Source: Candidatus Flexicrinis affinis
GTDB lineage: Bacteria; Chloroflexota; Anaerolineae; Aggregatilineales; Phototrophicaceae
Direction of reading: 5' to 3'
DNA: 64,000 nt
NCBI GenBank assembly: GCA_016716525.1
Contig: JADJWE010000001.1
Location: forward strand, 1,116,001 to 1,180,000
Part shown: positions 1 through 8,575 of the stretch, piece after piece
Layout of the letters: the number at the start of each line of letters is the position of its first letter
Numbering within the stretch: the first letter of the stretch is position 1
The notes under the pieces: model-generated
Databases searched by the model: none
Seen by the model: only the letters and a program-made list of their open reading frames with translations
What the model was told of the DNA's origin: nothing
Translations under genes and position numbers: made by a program

Positions 1-933
1 TGGGTCGAGGGGAACGTGATCAACCGGGTGGACGGGAGTGGGATGCAGAGTTGCTTCAGTAGCGGCGGTACATCTGTGTCGCAGCAGACCTCCGCGCCCC
101 TCACGTCGACACCCTATGCGCCGACCACCACGTCAACACCGGTCTATACGCCAACGTATACGTCTACTCCAACCGACACGGCCACACCGACTCCAACGGC
201 GACGGCTACGAGTACGCAAATCCCAACTCTGTATCCCACATCCACGCTGACTCCCACCCATACACCGTCTCTAGTGCCGTCTGCGACATCCACACCAAGC
301 AATACCCCTACCCCTACGCCCACAATCGAGCCGACGTCCATAGAACCCGTGCTTACCGCTGTCCATCCGACGATCGAGGCCCAGCGCCGCGTATATGCAA
401 GCGACGCGGTCATGGTGCTTGGTTTCAGGGGCGACCTAACTTTCAGCTTGCTAGGACTAGGGGCAGATTCCAACGTGGAATTACTTGTGGCACCAGATTC
501 GTTGCTGAGTGGAAACCTTCTGGACTTGGCTACTAACGCCGCCGGAATCCAGTTTACTCGAGGGATAGAAGCGAAAGTCTTTCCCTTAGGCGAAACTGGA
601 GTAGGCGCATCGGCTGGAGTAGTCGTAGGGTTCACTAGACGCGGATTGTTGGGCAAGAGTGGTCAGTCCGTTGTCGTGGGTGGGGGAAATGTACAGGTTC
701 CATTCTTTGGCCTCGGACTAGAAGCCGACGTGTCGCTCGGCTCCGAATCGTCGTATCTCTACATCGGCGGTTCGGTCGGTGCAAGAGTGCATCCTTCGCC
801 GCTTTCTCTCTACGTTGAGGTTTCCGAAACGCACTCATTGAACGTAGTCAGAGAAGCTCTGAATTTGCTTCCTTTCCCGTTCAATTGGGTCTTTAGCAGT
901 GTCGATGCGCTAAGGAAAATCCTTGGTCAGTGA
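1..933 (+). CDS. Rhs protein, C-terminal tip (5' end outside window)
   Basis: The frame is open from base 1. Its first 15 or so codons (WVEGNVINRVDGSGM) match the end of the Rhs core that recurs at about 2344-2395, 4485-4525 and 7393-7440, so this is the end of an Rhs gene whose core lies upstream. After the junction comes a linker of about 90 residues made almost only of Thr, Pro and Ser, then a tip of about 185 residues rich in Gly with alternating hydrophobic residues, which suggests beta-strands. I recognise no catalytic motif, and the tip's function is unknown. A small membrane protein starts 6 bases after the stop, which fits a toxin-immunity pair. That role is inferred from context only. 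This could be the expressed member of the array, because it is the only module that may have a complete core. Confidence 0.75.
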   Translation, partial: WVEGNVINRVDGSGMQSCFSSGGTSVSQQTSAPLTSTPYAPTTTSTPVYTPTYTSTPTDTATPTPTATATSTQIPTLYPTSTLTPTHTPSLVPSATSTPSNTPTPTPTIEPTSIEPVLTAVHPTIEAQRRVYASDAVMVLGFRGDLTFSLLGLGADSNVELLVAPDSLLSGNLLDLATNAAGIQFTRGIEAKVFPLGETGVGASAGVVVGFTRRGLLGKSGQSVVVGGGNVQVPFFGLGLEADVSLGSESSYLYIGGSVGARVHPSPLSLYVEVSETHSLNVVREALNLLPFPFNWVFSSVDALRKILGQ

Positions 934-939
934 GGTACG

Positions 940-1206
940 ATGTCAGTCGCTATCCACATCACATTGATTGTTCTTGCACTACTGCCTGCCTTGTTGGTCT
1001 GGCCAGCATCGAACCGGGCGGTTCGACTTGGCCTCAAGCTGGCAAACCAAGATGAGCCAGTCGACTGGGTACCAGACAACAGAAGGTCGTTCTACAGTTG
1101 CGCGTTCATTGTCGGCGGCATAACTGGGCTGATTGGAAGCTGTGGGATTATCAGCACATTTGTGTGCTACATCCTATCCCAGCTTGCATTGCCAAGTGGC
1201 GTCTAG
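940..1206 (+). CDS. Small two-helix membrane protein, candidate immunity protein
   Basis: This 88-residue protein has a strongly hydrophobic N-terminal segment (about residues 4-22) and a second one near residues 56-82, separated by a short polar loop (NQDEPVDWVPDNRRS). It starts 6 bases after the Rhs tip and is probably co-translated. Its stop is followed directly by a leftover piece of Rhs core, so it sits exactly where an immunity gene sits in polymorphic toxin arrays. An immunity protein with two membrane helices would fit a toxin that acts on the membrane. No family was recognised; the immunity role is inference. Confidence 0.6.
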   Translation: MSVAIHITLIVLALLPALLVWPASNRAVRLGLKLANQDEPVDWVPDNRRSFYSCAFIVGGITGLIGSCGIISTFVCYILSQLALPSGV

Positions 1207-1320
1207 GTCCTGCAGCAGGGAGGCGCGGCGGAGTACGATCCGTTTGGCGAGCCGATTGTCACGCCGGTGGGGACCGCGTACGGCTTCACCGGCAAGCTGA
1301 CCGACAGCAACGACACAATA
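1207..1320 (+). repeat. Rhs core relic (short internal piece)
   Basis: In frame 1 this stretch reads AAEYDPFGEPIVTPVGTAYG followed by FTGKLTDSND. It matches the same segment of the longer core copies at about 2149-2232 and 7198-7280. It begins at the stop codon of the preceding small gene and ends where a hairpin element has been inserted. It has no start codon or ribosome site of its own and seems to be a recombination scar. Confidence 0.8.
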
Positions 1321-3318
1321 CCTCCCCCTCGCCTTCTCGCGAGGGGGAGAACGGTACACTGCGAGTGCCCTTCTCCGAACGGAGTGGGGCACTCAAGCGT
1401 ATACTGTGTGGATGATGAACTGTTCACCACCGAGATGGCGTACGACCCGGCGGGACGCGTGACGACGATCCACCACCACCACGACGTATCCGGCGTGCCG
1501 CAGACGCTCGCCCGTTTCGACTATACCGTGGACGCGCGCGGCAACCGGACGCAGGCGGTCGAGCAGCGCCAGCCCAGCGGCGGCGGATCGCTCCAGCCGC
1601 AGACGCACGTCTACACCTACGACGGCGTCGAGCGCGTGACCGGCGCGACCACCTATCCGAATGCCACGCCGACCGGCACGCCGATCCGCACGTTTGCCTA
1701 CGGCTACGATGTGGCCGGCAACCGGACCAGCGCGGCGCTCAACGGCACGCCGACGAGCTACACGTACAACACCCGCAACCAGCTCACCAGCGACGGGGCG
1801 CACACCTTCAGCTACGACAAAAACGGCAACCGGATCAGCGACGGCACGCTGAGCACGGTCTGGGACCGCGCCGGCCGGATGCTGTCGTACGACGGGCACA
1901 GCTACGCCTACGACGGCGAGGGACGACGCATCGCGCAGACGGCCGCCGGATCGACGACGCGCTACGTGCTGGACGTGCAGCGCGGGCTGCCGGCGGTGAT
2001 CGGGGCGAAGGCGGGGTCGGATATCACGCACTACATGCACGGACCGCTGGGGATGTTCGCCCAGCGCAACCCCGACTCCTCATGGGACTGGATGCTGCAC
2101 GACGGCTTGGGGAGCGTGCGCGGCGTGTTCGACGGGACGCTGCAGAGCGCGGCGGAGTACGATCCGTTCGGCGAGCCGCTTGTGGCGCCCATGGGGACGG
2201 CGTATGGCTTCACCGGCGAGCTGACCGACGGCAACGGGCTGGTGTATCTGCGCGCGCGGTATCTGGCGCCTTCGCTCGGCACGTTCGCCAGCCGCGATCC
2301 GTGGCGAGGGAGCGCGTCCGCGCCGCGCACGTGGAACGGCTACGCGTGGGTCGAGGGAAACGTGGTCAACCGGGGCGATCCGGGTGGGATGCAGAGCGCC
2401 ACACCGACGCCGACACCCACAGTTTCGTGTCAGTCAGCACCGCAACCACAGCCGGTCTCTACACCGCCGCCGATGTCAACACCGACCGCGCCGTACGATC
2501 CGACGCGGCGAGTCGCAGGTATCAGCGAGCCAACGATCACACCAGTGCCAACGCCACGGATTGTCAGTACTCCGGGACCTACCCCACTCGAGTGGAACCG
2601 TCTAGTCGAGTACTATGTACGCAAGTGGAACCGGTTTGACCCGGCGGACTGTGACAGTAGGATACAGATGTGCGTTACGCTATCAGACGCTGAGTTCGCC
2701 GCTACTTTACGGGCGATCATCACACATGAGCTACCAGGAGGCCATGTTTTAGAAGGTAACCACGAATGGTTCGCAGAAACCTTATACCGACTTGAACTTG
2801 GACTTGCTAGCGACACAACGCTTGGAGCAGCCAACCTCCGGCCAAGCACAGTTAAGGAACTGTTTGAGGGCCGGTTGGGTCGGGAATTCGATCCCAGATC
2901 CTTCGATCCCACACGTCTGCGGGGTCTCAGGGATGAGTGGGAGGCAATTAACGAGGATAAAAACGCCTTTGCCGACTTCATGTGGCGACCGGAGGTGTTT
3001 GTTGACCTGGCAGCCGCAAACCTCTATCGCGGCACTCTGCGGATGAATAGAGATGGTCAAGCGCCATCGATCTTCAGCATGAGCATGTGGTACAACGAAG
3101 GCATCTATGCGGCCAAATTCCCACTGGCATCAAGCAGTTCCATTGACAAGGCCACGGGGTATGCCAACGCGGTTCTAGACCTGATTCTCAAGGAACGTTC
3201 TCCGTGGTCAAATCGCTTTGGCACAGTTGGCGATCTGACAGCGTTTTATGTACTAGAGGAAGCCCGGTACGTTCAGCAGGACCTTCGACTTAAACTGCTG
3301 TGGAGCAATCGCCCATGA
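1267..3318 (+). CDS. Rhs core fragment with distinct C-terminal tip (module 2)
   Basis: From about residue 56 the protein has typical YD/Rhs repeats (YDPAGRVT, YDVAGNRTS, YDKNGNRISDGT) and the core end (YLRARYLAPSLGTFASRDPW, then GYAWVEGNVVNRGDPGGM near residue 375). A Thr/Pro-rich linker follows (residues 378-440), then a unique tip of about 240 residues. The tip contains ITHELPGGH near residue 487 with a later NHEWFAE, which recalls a zinc-protease helix but has two extra residues between HE and H, so activity is doubtful. The true start is unclear: the frame opens in the relic core at 1207 and crosses the hairpin element. It is probably not expressed unless recombined behind a full core. 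A lipoprotein gene overlaps its end. Confidence 0.7.
   Translation: MGTAYGFTGKLTDSNDTIPPPRLLARGRTVHCECPSPNGVGHSSVYCVDDELFTTEMAYDPAGRVTTIHHHHDVSGVPQTLARFDYTVDARGNRTQAVEQRQPSGGGSLQPQTHVYTYDGVERVTGATTYPNATPTGTPIRTFAYGYDVAGNRTSAALNGTPTSYTYNTRNQLTSDGAHTFSYDKNGNRISDGTLSTVWDRAGRMLSYDGHSYAYDGEGRRIAQTAAGSTTRYVLDVQRGLPAVIGAKAGSDITHYMHGPLGMFAQRNPDSSWDWMLHDGLGSVRGVFDGTLQSAAEYDPFGEPLVAPMGTAYGFTGELTDGNGLVYLRARYLAPSLGTFASRDPWRGSASAPRTWNGYAWVEGNVVNRGDPGGMQSATPTPTPTVSCQSAPQPQPVSTPPPMSTPTAPYDPTRRVAGISEPTITPVPTPRIVSTPGPTPLEWNRLVEYYVRKWNRFDPADCDSRIQMCVTLSDAEFAATLRAIITHELPGGHVLEGNHEWFAETLYRLELGLASDTTLGAANLRPSTVKELFEGRLGREFDPRSFDPTRLRGLRDEWEAINEDKNAFADFMWRPEVFVDLAAANLYRGTLRMNRDGQAPSIFSMSMWYNEGIYAAKFPLASSSSIDKATGYANAVLDLILKERSPWSNRFGTVGDLTAFYVLEEARYVQQDLRLKLLWSNRP
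1318..1412. repeat. Inserted double-hairpin element inside an Rhs frame
   Basis: Two strong inverted repeats lie side by side. Arms at 1322-1332 and 1339-1349 (CTCCCCCTCGC) pair perfectly over 11 bp with a 6-base loop. Arms at 1363-1370 and 1387-1394 (GAGTGCCC) enclose a second short stem. The element separates two core pieces that are not adjacent in an intact core, yet the reading frame stays open through it. It resembles a small palindromic repetitive element; no protein is associated with it. Confidence 0.6.
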
Positions 3319-4358
3319 GACGTAGCGTGCAGAAGTTTGTGATCTTCGTTCTCCTCGTTGCTACCGCATGCTCCGGTGGCAACGAGGGGCGATTGGTCGG
3401 GGAGTGGATCATTTTTGTGTGCGATCTTCCGTTATGGTCGCTGAACATCTACAAAGTGCGTCCGGATGGATCTGAGCTTACTCAAGTACATACTTCCGAC
3501 GACTATCGTATGCATTATTCGGGCTTCTCAGTCAGCGCCGACGGGACAGAGCTGCTGTACATCGAGAACTATCAGCTGATTGCGATGTCATTGAGTACTG
3601 GGCACAAGCGGCGACTGCTGCAAGGCTCCACTCAAACCGGATTCGACTCCGACTTTGTATATGATCAGGAGACTGATCAATTCGTTGTAGACACGTCAAT
3701 GAACCTCACTGGGGATGTGAGTGGACGACTTTACCTGTTCAACAATGCCAGTGAACCTAAACTAAACAAAGCAATACCCGGCATTGAACTGGGTCTCGGG
3801 TCATTGGTTAGCACGTCATTGACTGGCGCAATAAGCAACGCGATCTCTATCGTGAATCTTGAAACTGATGAGGTCGACCAATATTTGATCAATCCGCGTG
3901 ACTATGATGGACTTCGGCTCGGTCGGACACAGACTTCGCCCAATGGAGAATTCACGTTGTTTGAGATCGAGCAGAGGCGTCAGTCTCCCGATTTTGACGC
4001 GGCGAGTGAATTCATTCCGGCTTTGAGCTTTTCCCCTACGTTTCGATATGATCTCTATCGAATGGATAGCCGCACCGGAGAGATCAACCGTATTGCACAG
4101 GGCATACAAAGCCGTGCCCTCATCTCACCTGACGGGGAGCAAATCGCCTACTCGCAATACAATGATGAGGTGAATGAATATCGCCTGATTATCAGTCGTC
4201 TCGATGGTAGCGATCCAACAGTGGTGCTGCGTCATCCATGTATGCGTGCACTTGGGTCATGGAGCCATACCCCACGTCCGCAGCGAGCCGGACAGCAGTT
4301 CACCCAGCCCGCAATACCGCTAATACAGCCACCTGCACCGCCCCCACCGGCGAGCTGA
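3315..4358 (+). CDS. Lipoprotein with beta-propeller-like repeats, immunity position
   Basis: The chosen start overlaps the stop of the Rhs tip by four bases (ATGA). The protein begins with Arg-Arg and a hydrophobic stretch ending in a lipobox-like VATAC, so it is probably a lipoprotein. The body has TolB/WD-like blade signatures (IYKVRPDGSELTQVHTS, FSVSADGTELLYI, ISPDGEQIAYSQ). The last residues are a low-complexity Pro tail whose stop lies inside the next Rhs core piece, so the original 3' end was probably replaced by recombination. It occupies the immunity slot of module 2. Whether it neutralises the tip or has another surface role cannot be told from sequence. Confidence 0.65.
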   Translation: MRRSVQKFVIFVLLVATACSGGNEGRLVGEWIIFVCDLPLWSLNIYKVRPDGSELTQVHTSDDYRMHYSGFSVSADGTELLYIENYQLIAMSLSTGHKRRLLQGSTQTGFDSDFVYDQETDQFVVDTSMNLTGDVSGRLYLFNNASEPKLNKAIPGIELGLGSLVSTSLTGAISNAISIVNLETDEVDQYLINPRDYDGLRLGRTQTSPNGEFTLFEIEQRRQSPDFDAASEFIPALSFSPTFRYDLYRMDSRTGEINRIAQGIQSRALISPDGEQIAYSQYNDEVNEYRLIISRLDGSDPTVVLRHPCMRALGSWSHTPRPQRAGQQFTQPAIPLIQPPAPPPPAS

Positions 4359-5521
4359 CCGACGGCAACGGGTTGGTGTATCTGCGGGCGCGGTATCTGG
4401 CGCCGGGGCTGGAGACGTTTGCCAGCCGCGATCCGTGGCGGGGGAGTGCGTCCGCGCCGCGGACGTGGAACGGCTACGCGTGGGTCGAGGGGAATGTGGT
4501 CAATCGGGTTGATCCGGGTGGGATGGCGGCCGGCATCGCGGCGTGTGAAAGCTCCGCACCCAGTGTCGAAGTCAGTACGCGCAGGGCTGCGACAGGTGCA
4601 TCTTCATCGGTCGTTGGAGTTGCCTACCTTGCAAGTCCGCGACCCGCAGCACCGTCGCTTGACATTTGCATGATCCTCGCTGAAAACGCGCGTGCTACTG
4701 CAGGTGCAGGAATCGGTAGCGAATTGATTTCGCAAATTGATGGTCTGAAGGCTCTCGGTTGGCTTGGTATCGCTGTCGAAGGAGTCGAACTGGCGTGCGC
4801 CTTGAAGCAGGGGGATGCTGGCGCAGTGCTCCGACAAGGAGCTGAGATGCTTCTTGGCCTTACACCCACCGGTCTACTTTTGGACGTCATTCGTTTGTTT
4901 AGTGGACTCAATTTGCGCGAGAACAACACGCCGCCTCATTTGCCCTTTGAGCACAACAGCAGATTCATGGAGTGCAGCATGAAGCCCGGTTTCCGGGGAG
5001 CAAGAACGTATGAAGCACTAGGAGAGATGTGGAGTTGGCACTGCGACGGGAGCAATTGCCATCCGGTTCCTGAGCAAGCCTTCATAGCCATGCAAGAGGC
5101 GTTGCCGAGCTTCTTCGTAGAGGACGGCCGGTTGGGCAACCTGAGCAGGGATCAGATTCGTTATCTGATGGATTGGTTGGCTGATCATCCGCAAGTAAAG
5201 GATGCTATACGGCAAGAACCGTGGACAAGCCGCAGCGACAGAAATGATCGCTTGAATGCCACCCTGACATTCTTGCTTGCTCAGCACTATCTCTGGGGTG
5301 GTACGACCGATGACTTGCGCAACGGCGCTGGTTGGAGCGACCTAAGTGAAGAATACTTTTCACTCAATTACTGGGAGGCGCGTCGGAAACCAAGTGGCGC
5401 CTTGTACGATCCACGACCCGAAGTCGTATTCCCGGGATTGTTACGCGATTTGGAGTCGCTAACATGGGTCAACCCGCTCCTCGCCATGGATTGCAGATTC
5501 GGCTATCGTCCTCGTGACTAG
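4238..5521 (+). CDS. Rhs core fragment with distinct C-terminal tip (module 3)
   Basis: The Rhs part is short: it begins near 4348 (GELTDGNGLVYLRARYLAPG) and runs through ASRDPWRGSASAPRTWNG to NRVDPGGM. The first 36 codons read through the end of the preceding lipoprotein gene in another frame, and no ribosome site is visible, so the start is nominal. The tip (about residues 98-427) starts with MAAGIAACESSAP, shared with module 4, and then diverges. It has a hydrophobic segment (LKALGWLGIAVEGVELACAL) and a long C-terminal region rich in Trp and charged residues. No known toxin motif was seen. The next gene follows after 23 bases with a good ribosome site. Confidence 0.65.
   Translation: MYACTWVMEPYPTSAASRTAVHPARNTANTATCTAPTGELTDGNGLVYLRARYLAPGLETFASRDPWRGSASAPRTWNGYAWVEGNVVNRVDPGGMAAGIAACESSAPSVEVSTRRAATGASSSVVGVAYLASPRPAAPSLDICMILAENARATAGAGIGSELISQIDGLKALGWLGIAVEGVELACALKQGDAGAVLRQGAEMLLGLTPTGLLLDVIRLFSGLNLRENNTPPHLPFEHNSRFMECSMKPGFRGARTYEALGEMWSWHCDGSNCHPVPEQAFIAMQEALPSFFVEDGRLGNLSRDQIRYLMDWLADHPQVKDAIRQEPWTSRSDRNDRLNATLTFLLAQHYLWGGTTDDLRNGAGWSDLSEEYFSLNYWEARRKPSGALYDPRPEVVFPGLLRDLESLTWVNPLLAMDCRFGYRPRD
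4348..4525 (+). repeat. Rhs core 3'-end copy
   Basis: This is a nearly identical copy of the last 60 or so codons of the Rhs core also found at 2215-2395 and 7259-7440. The left edge lies inside the coding end of the preceding lipoprotein gene. The right edge is the shared tip junction. It gives homology for recombination with the other copies. Confidence 0.8.
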
Positions 5522-5544
5522 CCTTAAACAGGGAGAACAGTAAA

Positions 5545-6663
5545 ATGTGGCTCACGATGGTCATGATCACGCTCAGTCTCATCTTTCTGCCAACTTCTGG
5601 CTCCATACCTTGGGTACAGCAACAATCGTTGCGTTTTTCTCAGACGTATATCGATCACATGGTTGCTCCTATTTGGAAAGTCAAGGCTGGACCGTCAGGC
5701 CAAGGTGCCTTTATCGCATACGACACACTGCCGGTTGTGATCGAGTATCTTGACTTCGATCTACGACGCCCCACGCTGAGAGTTGAACTTGAAGGTGGAG
5801 TTATCAATGGGTTCGAGGTAGATCCAACGGGAAATACAGCAGCGGTGCATGTCGGAGACCAACTCTATCTGGTATCCAATGAGGGGGAAGACGTCTTTCA
5901 AGTACCGCTCTCGGATCCATTCGGACCCTTCGGTTTCGGTTTTAGTCCACGCGGCGACCTGTTATACGTAGCGCCATGGTTCCGACCAACGACGGAGATT
6001 TGGGACGTTGTGTCGACAACTCATATCCGAACGGTGCCAATTGCCGGCGATTGGATCGCTTTCAGCCCTGATTCGAGTCTGATGGCGATCGCTCAGGAAT
6101 ATGAGGGTCGTATCGTCGTCGTGTCGACGCGGAGCGAGAACCCGGTGTCCGTGGTCGCCCGGCCGTCGCGTTCGCTGGAGGACAGGCGTCGACTGGACGA
6201 CGTTGAAATCTTGAGCATCGGTTTCATTGGTGATTGTGATATCGCGTATGTCTATAAAGGCGCGGTCGCTTTCACGAACGGAGTGAGGACCCTCAAGTGC
6301 GGTGAATCTGGATTGCCAACGCTGCCTGAGGAGAACGTGTTTGAGACGGGATCTACCACGGTGGAGATCATCGACCGCAAGGTATACTTTCCACAACCCA
6401 ACCTCAACCAGATCACTGTCTATGATATTGCGTCAGGCGAGCAATATGACTTCAGGGGTTGGCCTGACAGGATCAGCCCTGACGAGTCGTATTGGATCGA
6501 GTTCTTCCCTGAGAAGTGGATCGTCCATTCTCGAGTAGACGAGTCTACATTCGATCTTGTGACGGATTGCTTCGACTGCTCCGTGCTGATCGCGGACAAC
6601 GGAAACACACTCGTGTTTTGGGACGAAAGCACGATCGAGATTTGGCAGGCAAGTAGCGATTGA
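5545..6663 (+). CDS. Secreted beta-propeller-like protein, immunity position
   Basis: A good ribosome site (GGGAGAAC) precedes the ATG. Residues 1-20 form a hydrophobic signal sequence (MWLTMVMITLSLIFLPTSG) without a clear lipobox, so the mature protein probably lies outside the cytoplasmic membrane. The body has blade-like repeats (FEVDPTGNTAAVHVGDQLYL, FGFSPRGDLLYVAP, IAFSPDSSLMAIAQEYEGR) typical of WD40/TolB-type propellers. It follows the module 3 tip by 23 bases and is followed by the next core piece, the same place that the lipoprotein propeller takes in module 2. A surface immunity or receptor role is inferred from position only. Confidence 0.65.
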   Translation: MWLTMVMITLSLIFLPTSGSIPWVQQQSLRFSQTYIDHMVAPIWKVKAGPSGQGAFIAYDTLPVVIEYLDFDLRRPTLRVELEGGVINGFEVDPTGNTAAVHVGDQLYLVSNEGEDVFQVPLSDPFGPFGFGFSPRGDLLYVAPWFRPTTEIWDVVSTTHIRTVPIAGDWIAFSPDSSLMAIAQEYEGRIVVVSTRSENPVSVVARPSRSLEDRRRLDDVEILSIGFIGDCDIAYVYKGAVAFTNGVRTLKCGESGLPTLPEENVFETGSTTVEIIDRKVYFPQPNLNQITVYDIASGEQYDFRGWPDRISPDESYWIEFFPEKWIVHSRVDESTFDLVTDCFDCSVLIADNGNTLVFWDESTIEIWQASSD

Positions 6664-6674
6664 CGTAGTAAGAG

Positions 6675-8177
6675 GTGTTTGCCCGCGTGTTTGGCAGTAC
6701 TGGCCGAGGGTGCAATGAGAGCGCCACACCGATCCGCACGTTTGCCTACGACTACGATCTGGCCGGCAACCGGACGAGTGCGGCGCTCAACGGCACGCCA
6801 ACGAGCTACACGTACAACAACCGCAACCAGCTCACCAGCGACGGGACGCACACCTTCGGCTACGACAAGAACGGCAACCGGATCAGCGACGGCACGCTGA
6901 GCACGGTCTGGGACCGGGCCGGCCGGATGCTGTCGCACGACGGGCACGGCTACGCCTATGACGGTGAGGGACGACGCATCGCGCAGACGGCCGCCGGATC
7001 GACGACGCGCTACGTGCTGGACGTGCAGCGCGGGCTGCCGGCGGTGATCGGGGCGAAGGCGGGGTCGGATATCACGCACTACATGCACGGACCGCTGGGG
7101 ATGTTCGCCCAGCGCAACCCCGACTCCTCATGGGACTGGATGCTGCACGACGGCTTGGGGAGCGTGCGCGGCGTGTTCGACGGGACGCTGCAGAGCGCGG
7201 CCGAGTACGATCCGTTTGGCGAACCGATTGTGGCGCCTATCGGGACCGCGTACGGCTTCACCGGTGAGCTGACCGACGGCAACGGGCTGGTGTATCTGCG
7301 CGCGCGGTATCTGGCGCCTTCGCTCGGCACGTTCGCCAGCCGCGATCCGTGGCGGGGGAGCGCCTCCGCGCCGCGCACGTGGAACGGCTACGCGTGGGTC
7401 GAGGGGAACGTCGTCAACCGGGTGGATGCGAGCGGGATGGCGGCGGGCATCGCGGCGTGTGAAAGCTCCGCACCGCTGATTGAAGCCCTCAAAACCACAG
7501 CGCGCTCTTCTACAGAATACGACGGAGTGTCCCACTACACGCGGGGCATCGGACTAAGCGCGACGATGCCTTTCCCTTACTCTGACGACGAAGACGATAA
7601 GACCCCGCTATTCCCGCTGACCACAGTAGAAACAAGGACGCCGGAACAGATGGAGAGAGACCGGAAACTGTGCGAAAAGTGGGCCAACGACATCAAGCGT
7701 CTGCTTGAGAATCTATTACGGCGGATTAGCGACATGCGTCTTGATCGGCACAACCTGTGGGACATAAGGCTCCTGGATCCTCCTCAAAACAGCAGGATCA
7801 TTAACGGCAAGTACGTGGGGACATGGAAAGGACACAGAGATCAAGCTGTAGGGTTGAAGTCAGGTATCGAGACTCGTATTGAAACGTTCAAGAACGGCCC
7901 GCCTCATGCTCCTCCGTGCCGAGATCCGGACAATCATGTGTCATCTACCCAGTCGGTGTTGGCTACTATCGATATCGAGGCTGTTATTCCGGATCGGGTT
8001 GCACAGCAGGAGCAAAGCGACCAACCTCAAACGCCACCCGACCCGATCCCATTCCAACAAGTCCCTGTGGACCCTCTTTACATTCCTTGCGATGCAGCTT
8101 GTCAGCTCGCGCGGTGGCTGCTATTGATTGGTGCAGCAGGTGGACTGGCAGGTGGCGCAATACTACGTGTGCAGTAG
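6675..8177 (+). CDS. Rhs core fragment with distinct C-terminal tip (module 4)
   Basis: After 15 unrelated codons the core starts at about 6721 and is nearly identical to 1678-2395, ending at NRVDASGM near residue 255. The tip (residues 256-500) begins with MAAGIAACESSAP as in module 3, then diverges. It carries a charged helix (RDRKLCEKWANDIKRLLENL), the motif GTWKGHRDQAVGLKSGIETR near residue 385 and PPCRDPDN soon after. A similar Gly-His-x-x-Gln arrangement followed by Cys/Pro occurs, to my knowledge, in tips of other Rhs proteins of unknown activity. It ends in a Pro-rich stretch and a hydrophobic segment (WLLLIGAAGGLAGGAIL). The tip's function is not established. Confidence 0.7.
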   Translation: MFARVFGSTGRGCNESATPIRTFAYDYDLAGNRTSAALNGTPTSYTYNNRNQLTSDGTHTFGYDKNGNRISDGTLSTVWDRAGRMLSHDGHGYAYDGEGRRIAQTAAGSTTRYVLDVQRGLPAVIGAKAGSDITHYMHGPLGMFAQRNPDSSWDWMLHDGLGSVRGVFDGTLQSAAEYDPFGEPIVAPIGTAYGFTGELTDGNGLVYLRARYLAPSLGTFASRDPWRGSASAPRTWNGYAWVEGNVVNRVDASGMAAGIAACESSAPLIEALKTTARSSTEYDGVSHYTRGIGLSATMPFPYSDDEDDKTPLFPLTTVETRTPEQMERDRKLCEKWANDIKRLLENLLRRISDMRLDRHNLWDIRLLDPPQNSRIINGKYVGTWKGHRDQAVGLKSGIETRIETFKNGPPHAPPCRDPDNHVSSTQSVLATIDIEAVIPDRVAQQEQSDQPQTPPDPIPFQQVPVDPLYIPCDAACQLARWLLLIGAAGGLAGGAILRVQ

Positions 8178-8575
8178 ACCGCGGGTTGACTGATGTAGCT
8201 TGGCATTGTGCGGATAGGAGAAAGACCTTGGACGAGCGCGATTTTCAAAGAACGGCTTGGTGGGGTGTGTCTTGCCGGGAGATAGAACAACGTCAGGCCC
8301 CTCCAATGGATGCTCCATGCCATGAATTCAACCGAATTCGTGATCCAACCGACCATGGACGAGTCATGGCTTGCTGTAACCTCGGCGAATACTCTAACGT
8401 CGATTCAGTTGTCGCTGTAGTCTCGGACAGTTCGAGAGGTAACGTTCAACGACGTTCTAGAGCAGTATCAGCGATCTACGGTCGATCATCATAGGTCTCC
8501 TTACGAGGCCTCAGCCGAGGCGGAAGTCAGCCGCTCAAACCAAGCATTACGGGTTAGCTGCACAAGGGGGCCTAA
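8178..8575 (+). other. Gap without a clear gene; possible decayed ORF
   Basis: No open frame here looks coding. An ATG at 8322 opens 32 codons (MNSTEFVIQPTMDESWLAVT and on) to a TAG at 8418-8420. The same frame then reads on sensibly past that stop (SRTVREVTFNDVLEQYQRS) to about 8570. This could be a small gene broken by one nonsense mutation, lying in the immunity slot of module 4. The evidence is only reading-frame quality. Confidence 0.3.

Noticed and set aside
140..330. Thr/Pro-coding tandem repeats as a separate DNA repeat element
   Set aside because: They are low-complexity protein linkers, also seen in five other exported proteins here; no separate DNA element is needed.
7916..8494. 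192-residue open frame overlapping the module 4 tip end
   Set aside because: Most of it overlaps the tip frame and the rest has poor coding character.
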